Counted from the first letter of the stretch, positions 53,872-63,255 are shown. The stretch is 64,000 bases of DNA from Neobacillus sp. DY30 (GCF_030123065.1 NZ_CP126093.1:1492001-1556000); one strand, 5' to 3'. Made by a program: numbers and translations. The notes: generated from the sequence alone by a model not told the origin.

Positions 53872-54735
53872 ATGTCTTTACAAGAGCTTATTGGTCAAAC
53901 AGTTACCTTAACGGTGGCACGAAAAGCAGAGTTCGGCTATTTTTTAACAGATGGTAATGAAGATGTTTTGTTGCATATAAATGAAGCAGACCGAGAATAT
54001 GAAGTAGATGAAACTGTCGAAGTGTTTCTTTATGTTGATTCCGAAGGCAGAACATCTGCCTCTACCACTATACCTGAAATAGCGATTGGCAAGTATGCGT
54101 GGCTTAAGGTGGTAGATACCAACCCTAATATCGGTGTGTTTTTAGATATTGGTATTAAAAAGGACTTATTATTAGGAATTGATGATCTTCCAGTCCATAA
54201 GTCTGTTTGGCCGAAGCCTGGCGATTTGGTCTATGCAACCTTAAGAGTAAATAACAATTATCTGCTATATGCAAGGCTTGCAACAGACCCTGTCATTGAA
54301 TCAATTTCCACAAAGGCAACTAGGAAGGATTTTAACAAAAATATACAAGGGCATATTTATCGTACTGCAAAGGTAGGAAGCTGGGTCTACACAATAGAGG
54401 GCTATAAAGGATTCATTCATGAATCACAAAGACAGGTAGAGCCAAGATTAGGACAGAAGGTTGAAGGACGGATAATAGACGTTAAGGATGATGGGACAGT
54501 AAATATTTCTCTGCTTGCAAGAAAACAGGAATCTCAAGATACCGATGCTGAACGTATTTTTCAGTATTTAATGAGTCGAAATGGTGCGATGCCATTTAAT
54601 GATAAGAGTATGCCTGAAGATATCCAAGAACGTTTTCAGTTAAGTAAAGGAGCCTTTAAGCGTGCTTTAGGAAAACTTATGAAAGACGGCAGGGTTTATC
54701 AAGAAGGAAGCTGGACATATCTAAAGAAAGATTAA
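53872..54735 (+). CDS. yitL: S1-domain RNA-binding protein CvfB/YitL
   Basis: A 287-residue protein of the CvfB family: several S1-like OB folds (GQTVTLTVARKAEFGYFL at the start, KVEGRIIDVKDDGTVNISL at about 195) and a C-terminal winged helix (FQLSKGAFKRALGKLMKDG). In Staphylococcus aureus CvfB affects virulence gene expression through RNA binding. AAAGGTGAG lies upstream of the ATG. Confidence 0.9.
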   Translation: MSLQELIGQTVTLTVARKAEFGYFLTDGNEDVLLHINEADREYEVDETVEVFLYVDSEGRTSASTTIPEIAIGKYAWLKVVDTNPNIGVFLDIGIKKDLLLGIDDLPVHKSVWPKPGDLVYATLRVNNNYLLYARLATDPVIESISTKATRKDFNKNIQGHIYRTAKVGSWVYTIEGYKGFIHESQRQVEPRLGQKVEGRIIDVKDDGTVNISLLARKQESQDTDAERIFQYLMSRNGAMPFNDKSMPEDIQERFQLSKGAFKRALGKLMKDGRVYQEGSWTYLKKD

Positions 54736-54802
54736 CTTTTTCACATACTCTTTTTCAAAATGATAACACTAATGTTGAAAGCATTTTGAAGGGGGTATGA
54801 TG

Positions 54803-54934
54803 ATGCCGCATACATCAGATAATGATAAAAAAGCACAAGACAATAATGCGCTGAGACACGAAAAAAATATGATGCGTGAGAAGAATCGTCAGGCAGGAAA
54901 AAATCAATATTCAAAGAAAACAGACCATAAATAA
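54803..54934 (+). CDS. Small DUF3941-like protein
   Basis: A 43-residue, very hydrophilic protein (HTSDNDKKAQDNNALRHEK, then REKNRQAGKNQYSKKTDHK). I associate this pattern with the small DUF3941 family of Bacillaceae, function unknown. Three ATG codons are in tandem; the third, 7 bases after GAAGGGGG, is chosen. A terminator follows at once. It may be intrinsically disordered. Confidence 0.7.
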   Translation: MPHTSDNDKKAQDNNALRHEKNMMREKNRQAGKNQYSKKTDHK

Positions 54935-54936
54935 AA

Positions 54937-54965
54937 AAAGCGGGGAACCTTCCCTGCTTTTTTTA
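54937..54965. terminator. Bidirectional terminator
   Basis: AAAGCGGGGAA and TTCCCTGCTTT, eleven pairs with one wobble and a 2-base loop, T runs on both strands. Confidence 0.8.
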
Positions 54966-55823
54966 TGATGGCAGCTCATTAAGAAAGAAAATAGCGATGG
55001 CACCTGGGCCTGTGTGGGCTCCAACTGCCGATCCGATATTCGTAACATAAATATTTCTTGGTTTTAACTCTGATTCGATTAATGCTTTGACCTCTTCTAG
55101 AGTATCTGCAGTATCAGCGTGGCTGAGTCCGATAACCTGATGACTAAAATTTTCTCCACGTTCCTTCATAAGTTCTACCAAACGTCGGTATACCTTCTTT
55201 TTTCCTCGTATTTTCTCAATCGGAACAAGTTTACCATCCTCGACATTCAAAATCGGCTTGATATTTAGTAATCCACCCAAGAAGGCTGAAGCTTTTGATA
55301 CACGACCGCCCTTCGCTAAATAATCTAAGTCTTCTACTGTAAATAGCTGTTCCATATGCTGGCTTCGGAATAATACATCTGCAAGTATTTCTTCCTTTGA
55401 AACATTTTCTGCAGCTAGCCTAGCTGCTTCCTTTACGACTAATCCAAAACCAAGTGAGGCACACTTAGTATCAACAATAGTTAAATGAAAGTTTGGATAT
55501 TTTTCCTTCACTTGGTTAAGAATCATAACAGATGTCTGATATGTACCAGATAATTCGGAAGAGAATGCAATATATATTCCATCTTCATTATTTTCAGCCA
55601 TTTTAGTAAAGACTTCCTCAAATAATAAAGGAGACACTTGAGATGTTTTTGGAATATCACCACCGCGAATGGCATCATAAACAGTTTTAGGATCAATTGT
55701 TTTGACATCCTCATATTCCTGTCCGTTAACCTGAACCTTTAGTGGAAATAATGTAACATTATGCTCAGAATAAAAATCTTTTGGTAAATCGCATGCGCTG
55801 TCAGCTAGTATTTTTACCGGCAT
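54963..55823 (-). CDS. yitS: DegV family fatty acid-binding protein (YitS)
   Basis: A 286-residue DegV protein. ADSACDLP at the start, TSQVSP at about 61-66 and SSELSGTYQ at about 90-98 are the fatty-acid carboxylate-binding positions. Homologues present exogenous fatty acids to FakA-type kinases. The ATG at 55823 is chosen because AGGTGAG lies 3-6 bases upstream; the alternative is three codons earlier. Neighbouring yitT and yitU confirm the block. Confidence 0.9.
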   Translation of the reverse strand: MPVKILADSACDLPKDFYSEHNVTLFPLKVQVNGQEYEDVKTIDPKTVYDAIRGGDIPKTSQVSPLLFEEVFTKMAENNEDGIYIAFSSELSGTYQTSVMILNQVKEKYPNFHLTIVDTKCASLGFGLVVKEAARLAAENVSKEEILADVLFRSQHMEQLFTVEDLDYLAKGGRVSKASAFLGGLLNIKPILNVEDGKLVPIEKIRGKKKVYRRLVELMKERGENFSHQVIGLSHADTADTLEEVKALIESELKPRNIYVTNIGSAVGAHTGPGAIAIFFLNELPS

Positions 55824-55936
55824 GAAGCTCACCTGCTTTCAAGCTAATATAGTTAATTTCAGTTTATCGGTTTCAGTTTAAAAATACAATTATCTGGTTA
55901 GAGATGGTACTTCAAAAATTGAAGGAGATGGTGCTT

Positions 55937-56779
55937 TTGTTATGGCAGCAAACAAAAAAAACACTCATTGTTATTATTGGTGCTTTCTTAAATGCGCTGG
56001 CAATTAATTTATTTTTAATTCCAGCAAATGTGTATTCTAGCGGATTTACTGGAGTTGCACAATTATTATCAAAAGTATTAAGTGAACAAACGCCTTTAAA
56101 TATATCAATGGGATTTTTATTGCTCTTACTTAATATTCCTGTGGCAATCTTAGGATGGTTGAAGGTAGGGAGATCCTTTACCATTTATAGTTTTTTAAGT
56201 GTGGCTTTATCATCGCTTTTCTTAGAATTAATACCAATCATACAGGTTTCAAAAGATATTCTCCTTAATTCAGTATTTGGTGGCGTTATTTTAGCCGTAG
56301 GGGTCGGAATTACCTTAAAATGGGGGGCTTCTACAGGCGGCGTAGATATTATTGCAATGGTTTTATCGAGGATGAAGGATAAACCGATTGGCAGTTATAT
56401 GTTTATTATGAATGCAGTTATTATCATTACTGCCGGCTTTTTATATGGATGGGAAAAGGCCCTCTATACGATTGTTTCTTTATATGCTTCGACAAGAGTA
56501 GTGGATGCCATTCATACTAGACATGCAAAGCTTACTGCGATGATTGTTACCAAAAAAGCCGATGAGTTAAAGAAAGCGATTCACTCTCAATTAGTAAGAG
56601 GTATTACTATGATTCCAGCAAAGGGCGCTTTTTCTAATGAAGCAAGGGACATGCTGATGATTGTGATTACCCGCTATGAATTATATGATTTGGAACGGAT
56701 TATCTCTGAGGTTGACCCAAATGCATTCACAAACATTGTTCAGACAACAGGAATATATGGCTTCTTTAGGCGAGAATAA
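55937..56779 (+). CDS. yitT: YitT family membrane protein (DUF161/DUF2179)
   Basis: A membrane protein of about 280 residues: five to six hydrophobic segments up to about residue 185, with IPANVYSSGFTGVAQLL and WGASTGGVDIIAMVLS, then a soluble C-terminal domain (ITMIPAKGAFSNEARDMLMIVI). Function unknown. The start is uncertain: AAGGAG at 55922-55927 suits the TTG at 55937 (spacing 9), but the frame is open from an ATG at 55904, and an ATG at 55928 directly abuts that site. Confidence 0.87.
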   Translation: MLWQQTKKTLIVIIGAFLNALAINLFLIPANVYSSGFTGVAQLLSKVLSEQTPLNISMGFLLLLLNIPVAILGWLKVGRSFTIYSFLSVALSSLFLELIPIIQVSKDILLNSVFGGVILAVGVGITLKWGASTGGVDIIAMVLSRMKDKPIGSYMFIMNAVIIITAGFLYGWEKALYTIVSLYASTRVVDAIHTRHAKLTAMIVTKKADELKKAIHSQLVRGITMIPAKGAFSNEARDMLMIVITRYELYDLERIISEVDPNAFTNIVQTTGIYGFFRRE

Positions 56780-56790
56780 GGAGGGTAAGC

Positions 56791-57252
56791 ATGAGAATTA
56801 TTTTATGCCTCATATTGTTTTTATTTCCTTTTAATATAAAAGGGGAAGCAAGTTATGGTGAGCAAAATCAGCAATTTCAATTTTCTGTATTTCCTATTGT
56901 TGGTAATGAAAAGGTGAATTTTGAGCTCACTATCAAAAATAATCAGCAACTGCCACTGTCTTTTGAATTTCCTTCGTCACAATTTTATGAGATCACCGTT
57001 TCGGATGCATCTGGACATGAAGTATATCGATATTCAAAAGGACGATTTTTTTTACAGGCGCTTCAAACCCTTACTATTGAACCAAATCAAACCTATAGAA
57101 AAGTTGAAAATTGGGATTACAAAGTAAATGGAAAAAGAGTTCCAACAGGGAAGTATACTGTTACCGCTACTCTTTTACCAAGGAAACTAAATGACAAACC
57201 ATTAAGTAACAAACAAACACTAGTAAGCAAAACAGAAATTCATCTTCCATAA
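56791..57252 (+). CDS. Secreted BsuPI-type proteinase inhibitor domain protein
   Basis: A 153-residue protein with an N-terminal signal peptide (about 1-20) and an Ig-like BsuPI domain: NFELTIKNNQQLPLSFEF, SQFYEITVSDASGHEVYRYS and PTGKYTVTATLLP. The founding member is the intracellular proteinase inhibitor of B. subtilis; this one looks exported, so its target may be an outside or membrane protease, which is inference. It follows yitT by 11 bases and should be co-transcribed. Confidence 0.82.
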   Translation: MRIILCLILFLFPFNIKGEASYGEQNQQFQFSVFPIVGNEKVNFELTIKNNQQLPLSFEFPSSQFYEITVSDASGHEVYRYSKGRFFLQALQTLTIEPNQTYRKVENWDYKVNGKRVPTGKYTVTATLLPRKLNDKPLSNKQTLVSKTEIHLP

Positions 57253-57254
57253 TA

Positions 57255-57292
57255 GAAAAGCTGGCACGTGTTGTCACGTGCCAGCTTTTCTT
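57255..57292. terminator. Bidirectional terminator
   Basis: GAAAAGCTGGCACGTG and its exact complement, sixteen pairs with a 4-base loop, A and T runs outside. Confidence 0.88.
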
Positions 57293-57293
57293 A

Positions 57294-57479
57294 TTATTTT
57301 AATTGATCAAGCTCATTTTGCATTTCTTGGAGCTGACTTTGTTCCGCGATGGTTGAATTGGCATATGCGGAACTTAATGCATTCTTTGCCTTTGAAATCA
57401 CAGAATCGCGGTCAGCAGGGTCGGCAGATTTCGCCATCTCAACAAATCTTCTTGCTTCCTGGAACAACTGATTTCCCAT
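57294..57479 (-). CDS. DUF3813 small protein
   Basis: A 61-residue helical protein (GNQLFQEARRFVEMAKSA, NALSSAYANSTIAEQSQLQE). This is the DUF3813 family of Bacillaceae, function unknown. Its start lies 2 bases after the stop of the small gene upstream, with GGAGG inside that gene's last codons as ribosome-binding site. Confidence 0.8.
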   Translation of the reverse strand: MGNQLFQEARRFVEMAKSADPADRDSVISKAKNALSSAYANSTIAEQSQLQEMQNELDQLK

Positions 57480-57481
57480 CG

Positions 57482-57634
57482 TTATATTCCTCCAAGCGAG
57501 GATTCACGCACATTGGCCATTTTCTGGGCTTCCGCTTCAGCGTAGGTCATGTGGTAAGGAATACGTTCGTCATGTTTACTAACGGTATCCACTCCTTGCT
57601 GGACAAAGCGTTTTGATTTGTTTCGTTTACCCAT
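57482..57634 (-). CDS. Small conserved-looking protein, unknown function
   Basis: A 50-residue protein, basic at the start (MGKRNKSKRFVQQGVDTVSK) then acidic and Ala-rich (PYHMTYAEAEAQKMANVRE). A textbook site GGAGGG lies 7 bases before the ATG, and it is coupled to the DUF3813 gene by a 2-base gap. I do not recognise the family. Confidence 0.7.
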   Translation of the reverse strand: MGKRNKSKRFVQQGVDTVSKHDERIPYHMTYAEAEAQKMANVRESSLGGI

Positions 57635-57662
57635 TGTAATCCCTCCAATTTGGTGAGCTTGG

Positions 57663-57685
57663 TGTAAGGCACTTTGTGCCTTACA
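57663..57685. repeat. Perfect inverted repeat in the leader of the small-protein operon
   Basis: TGTAAGGCAC, TTT, then GTGCCTTACA: ten paired bases with a 3-base loop, about 30 bases upstream of the start at 57634 and without a T run. It could be an operator or a 5' mRNA hairpin. Confidence 0.55.
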
Positions 57686-57741
57686 AAAATAGTATGCTCC
57701 AATCGGCTTTTTTCATTTAGGTAAACAATGGTGAAACATTA

Positions 57742-58557
57742 TCAATATTTTAAGTTTAACAAATCTGATAAATAAATCCCAATTCCGTCTTCCTCATTGG
57801 TAAGGGTCACTTCGTTTGCAATGGTTTTGACTTTATCAATTGCATTACCCATCGCAATTCCACGTCCTGCATATTCAAGCATTTCTAAATCATTATCTTC
57901 ATCACCAAAAGCAATAATTCTTTCCGGCGGAATATTGAAGTATTGTGAGGCCTTTTTTAAACCAACAGCCTTACTTATACCTATCTTTATAATCTCAATA
58001 ACATGCCATGGCGCAGCCCAGCTTCGATGATCAATCACTTCTGCATGAACATCAGATAAGTGCTTGCGTATATTTTTTAATTCATCCTCCTCTGTATGTA
58101 TTAACAAACTAGTAGGAGAATCGTTTAAATAATTAAGTAAATCGCCTGTTGTTACATTTGGATTACCCATACTAAAAATATCTAACAGCTTTTCATCATG
58201 ATAGTGGAAATAAACATCATCGATTACTTCAGCAATAATATTATGAAAATGAAAAGAACGACAAGCCTCTACAATGTCTTTGGCAACTTTAACATCAAGA
58301 GGGTCATGAAAAAATCCCCAGCTGCTATCAAGCGGATGATGCATGAAGGCACCATTGAAGTTAACAATTGGTGTGTCGAGCTCAAGTTCGCGATAATAGG
58401 GTTCACTTGAACGATAGGGTCTCCCGGTTGCAATCATGACTATATGTCCTTGTTCTCTCGCTTGCCTTAACACTTTTTTTGTTTTCTCGGAAATTGTTTT
58501 ATCATCTTTTAATAAAGTTCCATCTAAGTCTAATGCTATTAAATGTTTTTCTGCCAT
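57742..58557 (-). CDS. yitU: Cof-type HAD phosphatase (YitU)
   Basis: A 271-residue HAD hydrolase. Nucleophile motif ALDLDGTLL at about 8-16, motif II IATGRP, Lys in SKAVGLK and the metal motif FGDEDNDLEML at about 215-225. The cap is of the C2B type. Family members remove phosphate from small metabolites such as FMN precursors or sugar phosphates. Order relative to yitT and yitV matches B. subtilis. Confidence 0.92.
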   Translation of the reverse strand: MAEKHLIALDLDGTLLKDDKTISEKTKKVLRQAREQGHIVMIATGRPYRSSEPYYRELELDTPIVNFNGAFMHHPLDSSWGFFHDPLDVKVAKDIVEACRSFHFHNIIAEVIDDVYFHYHDEKLLDIFSMGNPNVTTGDLLNYLNDSPTSLLIHTEEDELKNIRKHLSDVHAEVIDHRSWAAPWHVIEIIKIGISKAVGLKKASQYFNIPPERIIAFGDEDNDLEMLEYAGRGIAMGNAIDKVKTIANEVTLTNEEDGIGIYLSDLLNLKY

Positions 58558-58770
58558 ATTGACTCCTTTTGAATAGTTTCTTAAATAATAAGTCGAAGCT
58601 TTAGATTAATGGTTAATGAAATGTTACACTACAACTAGGCTTTTCTTTTTTGATGGAAAGTCATACCATTATAATTACTATGTTAACAATTTTATACCTT
58701 ACATGTAAAAAAATTCACTTCTTTAGATTTTGCTTTCAGATATAATTATTTTACCCAGGAGGATTTATAC

Positions 58771-59544
58771 GTGATTATCGTTGAAAAAAGTTGGCTGAAT
58801 AATAATCCCTTCCTACATATAGTTAAAAAAAGTGTTCAACAAGAGAAACTTCCGTTTATTATTTTTACCCATGGTTTTACTAGTGCAAAGGAGAATAATC
58901 TACATTATGCCTATTTATTAGCAGAAAAGGGTTTTCGAGTCATCCTTCCAGAAGCTGTTTACCATGGTGAAAGGGAACAAGGTTTAACCGAAAGAGATCT
59001 ATACGGTCATTTTTGGGAAATTGTTATTAAGACCATCCATGAATTAAATGATTATAAGGAATACTATGTAGAAGAAGGATTAGCAGACCCGGAACAAATA
59101 GGACTAGCTGGGACCTCGATGGGTGGGATGGTGACTTTGGGTGCTTTGACCAAGTATAAGTGGGTCAAGGCTGCAGTGAGTTTAATGGGGATGCCAGCAT
59201 ATGAGGAATATCTGCATTGGCAATTAGAACAAATGAGAAACCTGGGTATTACCCTTTCTTTTACTGATGAGCAAATTACAGAGCAATTATCAGTCTTACG
59301 TCAATATGATTTGAGCCTGCAGCCAAATAAGCTTGCAAATAGACCGTTGTTATTTTGGCATGGAAAAAAGGATCCTATTGTACCTCATGAGTTAACATAC
59401 CGTTTTTATCAAACTGTAAAGGGCAGCTATAAAACAAATCCAGAAAATATTCACTTTGTTACGGATGAAAATGCTGACCATAAGGTAAGCAGAGAAGGAT
59501 TAAACGCAATGGTTGAATGGTTTGAGAAACATCTACTACAATAA
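58771..59544 (+). CDS. yitV: Alpha/beta hydrolase YitV
   Basis: A 257-residue serine hydrolase. The nucleophile elbow is GTSMGG at about 115-120, the oxyanion region FTHGFTSAKEN at about 31-41, and the acid and His lie in HGKKDPIVPHE and ADHKVSREG. It resembles dienelactone hydrolase/prolyl oligopeptidase-like esterases; substrate unknown. Start codon GTG with AGGAGG upstream. Followed by yitW after 18 bases. Confidence 0.87.
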   Translation: MIIVEKSWLNNNPFLHIVKKSVQQEKLPFIIFTHGFTSAKENNLHYAYLLAEKGFRVILPEAVYHGEREQGLTERDLYGHFWEIVIKTIHELNDYKEYYVEEGLADPEQIGLAGTSMGGMVTLGALTKYKWVKAAVSLMGMPAYEEYLHWQLEQMRNLGITLSFTDEQITEQLSVLRQYDLSLQPNKLANRPLLFWHGKKDPIVPHELTYRFYQTVKGSYKTNPENIHFVTDENADHKVSREGLNAMVEWFEKHLLQ

Positions 59545-59562
59545 GTATAAGGAGTGTTATAG

Positions 59563-59871
59563 ATGAATGAAGAGTTAAAAGAAAATATTATGGGTGCGTT
59601 AGAGCTTGTAATAGACCCTGAATTGGGTGTAGATATTGTTAATTTAGGTTTAGTTTACGATACGGAAATGGATGATGAAGGCAATGTTACGATTACAATG
59701 ACGTTAACTTCTATGGGCTGCCCGCTTGCTGGCACAATTGTTGACCAAGTAAAGAGAGCGTTAGCAGATATCCCTGAAGTAAAAGAGGTCGAGGTTAATA
59801 TCGTGTTTAATCCGCCATGGAACAAGGACATGATGTCACGTTATGCAAAAATTGCATTAGGTATTCGGTAA
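59563..59871 (+). CDS. yitW: MIP18/DUF59 family iron-sulfur assembly protein (YitW)
   Basis: A 102-residue protein of the SufT/PaaD-like MIP18 family; VIDPELGVDIVNLGLVYD and LTSMGCPLAGTI with its conserved Cys are diagnostic. Such proteins help mature iron-sulfur clusters. AAGGAGTG lies upstream of the ATG. Confidence 0.92.
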   Translation: MNEELKENIMGALELVIDPELGVDIVNLGLVYDTEMDDEGNVTITMTLTSMGCPLAGTIVDQVKRALADIPEVKEVEVNIVFNPPWNKDMMSRYAKIALGIR

Positions 59872-59875
59872 GGAA

Positions 59876-59909
59876 AAAACAGCAGAAATTCTGCTGTTTT
59901 TTTTTCGGC
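59876..59909 (+). terminator. Terminator of yitVW
   Basis: AAAACAGCAGAA and TTCTGCTGTTTT with a 1-3 base loop and a long T run. Confidence 0.88.
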
Positions 59910-60090
59910 TTGTAACTAAATCCGCATATCCGCAACTAATGCTATCCTGCCATATTTGCACTTCACAAAGTGGACATATTATTTTACAGGTTTTGTGAGG
60001 TAGTTCACTTATCCGTAGTGGAATCCCCTATATAATAACAGGTAATAAGGCTGTTTGGTTTTGAAGCGGCCGTTTTAGGAGGCGTTTCAT

Positions 60091-61218
60091 ATGGCTTTTG
60101 GCCGAGATTTTAATAAGGATCCATTTATCGTTATATGGGAACTCACACGTGCGTGCCAGCTTGCTTGTTTACACTGCCGTGCAGAAGCTCAATTAAGAAG
60201 AGACCCGCGTGAACTATCCTTTGAAGAAGGTAAGAACCTAATTGACCAGATATATGAAATGAACAATCCAATGCTTGTCTTTACTGGCGGAGACCCGTTA
60301 ATGAGACAAGATGTTTTTGATATTGCAAAATATGCAGTAGAAAAAGGTGTTAGAGTGTCGATGACACCAAGTGCTACACCGAATGTGACAAAAGAGGCCA
60401 TTGAAAAGGCTAAGGATGTAGGCCTATCCCGTTGGGCTTTTAGTATTGATGGACCTACTGCTGCCGTACATGATCACTTTCGTGGAACTGCAGGTTCTTT
60501 TGATCTCACAATGGAGAGAATTAACTATCTTCACCAACTTGAAATTCCAATTCAGATAAATACAGTAATCTCTAGATACAACATAGAATACCTTGATGAA
60601 ATGGCGAAAATGGTAGAGGACTTAGGCTGCGTACTTTGGAGTGTATTTTTTCTAGTGCCAACGGGAAGAGGTCAAGAGTCTGACATGATTTCACCAGTGG
60701 AACACGAAAAGGTATTCAGGTGGCTTTATGACTTAAGTAAGCGTGTTTCCTTCGATATTAAAACAACGGCTGCCCAGCATTATCGACGTGTGGTAATTCA
60801 ACAAAAAATGCGTGAAGCAAAAAATCAAACAGATGAAATAAACTACTTAAGTGCTTTAACAGAACAAGGATTAACAGGTTCAATTGATGGACTTGGACGA
60901 GCACCAAAAGGTGTGAATGATGGAAATGGATTTGTTTTCATCTCACATATAGGAGACGTCTACCCAAGCGGCCTACTGCCTGTCAAAGCAGGGAATGTCA
61001 GAGAAACACCGCTGGCTGAAATTTATCGTGAGTCACCTATATTTAAATCACTGAGAAATCCTGACCTCTATAAAGGAAAATGTGGTGTTTGTGAATTTCG
61101 CCATGTCTGCGGCGGATCAAGGTCTAGAGCGTATGCAATGACTGGAGATTACCTGGAAAGTGAACCATTCTGTGTTTATATACCAAAAGCGATGAGAGAA
61201 AAACAGGTACAATCATAA
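60091..61218 (+). CDS. Radical SAM/SPASM protein
   Basis: A 375-residue radical SAM enzyme. The 4Fe-4S motif CQLACLHC is at about 19-26, FTGGDPLMRQD follows, and the C-terminal SPASM domain has CGVCEFRHVCGG and a final Cys in EPFCVY for auxiliary clusters. It resembles the heme-modifying (NirJ/AhbD-like) and TIGR04053-type proteins; the actual reaction is not known. A 219-base gap precedes it. Adjacent fnr and moaA suggest use under low oxygen. Confidence 0.82.
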   Translation: MAFGRDFNKDPFIVIWELTRACQLACLHCRAEAQLRRDPRELSFEEGKNLIDQIYEMNNPMLVFTGGDPLMRQDVFDIAKYAVEKGVRVSMTPSATPNVTKEAIEKAKDVGLSRWAFSIDGPTAAVHDHFRGTAGSFDLTMERINYLHQLEIPIQINTVISRYNIEYLDEMAKMVEDLGCVLWSVFFLVPTGRGQESDMISPVEHEKVFRWLYDLSKRVSFDIKTTAAQHYRRVVIQQKMREAKNQTDEINYLSALTEQGLTGSIDGLGRAPKGVNDGNGFVFISHIGDVYPSGLLPVKAGNVRETPLAEIYRESPIFKSLRNPDLYKGKCGVCEFRHVCGGSRSRAYAMTGDYLESEPFCVYIPKAMREKQVQS

Positions 61219-61226
61219 TAAAAAAA

Positions 61227-61255
61227 TGGAAGCAATCATTCATGATTGCTTCCAG
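61227..61255. terminator. Bidirectional terminator
   Basis: TGGAAGCAATCAT and ATGATTGCTTCCA, thirteen perfect pairs, with AAAAAA at the left giving a T run on the minus strand for fnr. Confidence 0.82.
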
Positions 61256-61259
61256 GCTA

Positions 61260-61958
61260 TTATTCAATACTACAATACACAGCTGGACAATTTTCACAGC
61301 CGATTTCGTCTTTTAAATATTGAAGATCTAAAATAGATATTTTTCCTTTTTTAATACTGATTTTTTTATCCTTTTTCAATTCACTGAGAATACGATTTGT
61401 ACTCTCTCTTGAGGTTCCGCAAAAGTTTGCAAGCTCCTGATTTGTTAACGGCAAATCAATTAATATTTCATTTTCTTTATGAATACCATAGCTATTAGAC
61501 ATCCGAATTAACGTAGAAAAAAGTGCTCCTCGTTTTCCGTTTAAAACAAGGTCCCGAAATTTTGTCTGAGTTTTACGGAAATGATCACTCATCCATTTCA
61601 TAAACTCAAAAGCAAGCTTACTATTTTGGAAAATTTCACTCTCGATTACATCTTTTTTGATAGCAACTATTTCTCCTTCCTCTAGAACTCTGGCACTTAG
61701 TAAATACCTTGGATTATCTGTGAAAAGCGTTAATTCTCCACAAATATCATTTTCTCCACATATTCTTAAGGAGAGTTCACGTCCATCGGATGTAATTTTA
61801 CTGATTTGAACTTTACCAGAGACAATTATATAAAGCTCTTCTGCGAGCATACCTTCTTGAAATAAGTAGGTACCTCTTTCACTTTTAATTTTCCGATCGG
61901 CAAATCTAAGTAATTCTTTTATCTCAATTGAATGGGTTGGTTTTATTTTAGTCAACAT
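61260..61958 (-). CDS. fnr: Anaerobic regulator Fnr
   Basis: A 232-residue Crp/Fnr protein. A cyclic-nucleotide-like beta roll (about 20-135) is followed by a helix-turn-helix (LTNQELANFCGTSRESTNR, about 170-188). The C-terminus GCENCPAVYC has the C-x2-C-x4-C spacing of the Bacillus Fnr 4Fe-4S ligands, unlike the N-terminal cysteines of E. coli FNR. It should activate nitrate respiration and fermentation genes without oxygen. The ATG at 61958 has GAGGTGG 6-7 bases upstream. It is not next to narK here. Confidence 0.93.
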   Translation of the reverse strand: MLTKIKPTHSIEIKELLRFADRKIKSERGTYLFQEGMLAEELYIIVSGKVQISKITSDGRELSLRICGENDICGELTLFTDNPRYLLSARVLEEGEIVAIKKDVIESEIFQNSKLAFEFMKWMSDHFRKTQTKFRDLVLNGKRGALFSTLIRMSNSYGIHKENEILIDLPLTNQELANFCGTSRESTNRILSELKKDKKISIKKGKISILDLQYLKDEIGCENCPAVYCSIE

Positions 61959-62096
61959 GGAATACCACCTCAAAGGTTTTGTTGGTTTTAAACTTTCCAG
62001 CTATTTTCATTATCCTTATTTTAACGCAGGTTTTTAGGTTATTTATGATTAAACAATGACAATATAGTGAAAACTCATATAATTACATGAAACACG

Positions 62097-62125
62097 TTAA
62101 AAAAATGTAAAAGAAATGTTATTAT
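62097..62125 (+). promoter_or_regulatory. Promoter of moaA
   Basis: TTAAAA at 62097-62102, a 17-base spacer and TATTAT at 62120-62125 with TG one base before (extended -10). Transcription would begin near 62132, leaving a leader of about 78 bases. Confidence 0.5.
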
Positions 62126-62209
62126 AGTGAATAAAGTAACAGTATTTTTTATCCATAGTTGGTACACTTGCCTTAGATTAATCGCTTTTAAAATAATGGA
62201 GTTGATAAA

Positions 62210-63226
62210 ATGGAAAAGACCATTATTAAAGATAAAATAGATCGTCCATTACGTGATTTAAGAATTTCAGTAATTGATCGGTGTAATTTCCGATGTCAAT
62301 ATTGCATGCCTGCAGATCAATTTGGTGACGATTTCGAATTTCTACCCAAAACAGCGCTCCTTACTTATGAGGAAATTGAAAGAGTAGCAAAAGCTTTTGT
62401 AAGTCTTGGTGTAGAGAAAATTCGTTTAACCGGAGGGGAACCACTGCTCCGCAGGGATCTTCCTATTTTGGTGAAAAATTTATCAGAGATTGATGGCTTA
62501 AAAGACATTGCTTTAACGACAAACGGAGTGCTGCTTCCTAAACTGGCGAATAAATTAAAAGATGCAGGGCTAAAAAGAGTAAATATAAGTCTCGACACTT
62601 TAAATGATGAGCTGTTTGGGATTATAAATGGACGAGGAGTCAGCACTCAGCCCGTGTTAGATGGCATTGAAGCAGCTAAAAAAGCTGGTCTAAGAGTTAA
62701 GATCAATATGGTGGTTAAGAAAGGCCTCAATGATTCAGAAATTATCCCAATGGCAGACTTTTGCTTGAATAATGGATTAGAGCTCCGCTTTATTGAATAT
62801 ATGGATGTAGGTTCATCTAATGGCTGGAAAATGGATGATGTAATAACAAAGAAACAGATTTACAACATACTTAAAGAGCATTACCAGTTAGAATCTCTTG
62901 ACCCAGCCTATTTTGGCGAAGTTGCAAAACTATATAATTATACGAACACAGACGTTAATGTTGGCTTTATCTCCTCTGTCTCAGAGTCTTTCTGCAGCAG
63001 CTGCACGCGCTCGAGGCTTTCCGCAAATGGACAAATTTTTACTTGTTTATTCAATGGGAATGGTCATGATATCCGTAACTTTATGAGAAACGGCGCAACA
63101 GATGATGAGCTTCGTAACCGAATAACGGACATTTGGAATGGTAGAAACGATAGATATTCAGATGAACGAACAGAAGAGACTGCAAAAAATCGTAAGAAAA
63201 TAGAAATGTCTTATATTGGCGGCTAG
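62210..63226 (+). CDS. moaA: GTP 3',8-cyclase MoaA
   Basis: MoaA carries out the first step of molybdopterin synthesis from GTP. The 338-residue product has the radical SAM motif CNFRCQYC at about 25-32, [12 protein letters not shown], the C-terminal cluster cysteines in [15 protein letters not shown] with a third Cys in FTCLF, and the C-terminal Gly-Gly needed for catalysis. It supplies cofactor that the AOR cluster 16 kb away could use. TGGAG precedes the ATG. Confidence 0.96.
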   Translation: MEKTIIKDKIDRPLRDLRISVIDRCNFRCQYCMPADQFGDDFEFLPKTALLTYEEIERVAKAFVSLGVEKIRLTGGEPLLRRDLPILVKNLSEIDGLKDIALTTNGVLLPKLANKLKDAGLKRVNISLDTLNDELFGIINGRGVSTQPVLDGIEAAKKAGLRVKINMVVKKGLNDSEIIPMADFCLNNGLELRFIEYMDVGSSNGWKMDDVITKKQIYNILKEHYQLESLDPAYFGEVAKLYNYTNTDVNVGFISSVSESFCSSCTRSRLSANGQIFTCLFNGNGHDIRNFMRNGATDDELRNRITDIWNGRNDRYSDERTEETAKNRKKIEMSYIGG

Positions 63227-63227
63227 G

Positions 63228-63255
63228 CCTCTCTATTTTAATAGAGAGGTTTTTC
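63228..63255 (+). terminator. Terminator of moaA
   Basis: CCTCTCTATT and AATAGAGAGG around a 2-base loop, followed by TTTTT. The stem starts two bases after the stop codon. Confidence 0.85.

Noticed and set aside
57278-57616. Rightward open frame of 112 codons
   Set aside because: Antisense to two small leftward genes that have good ribosome-binding sites and family resemblance.
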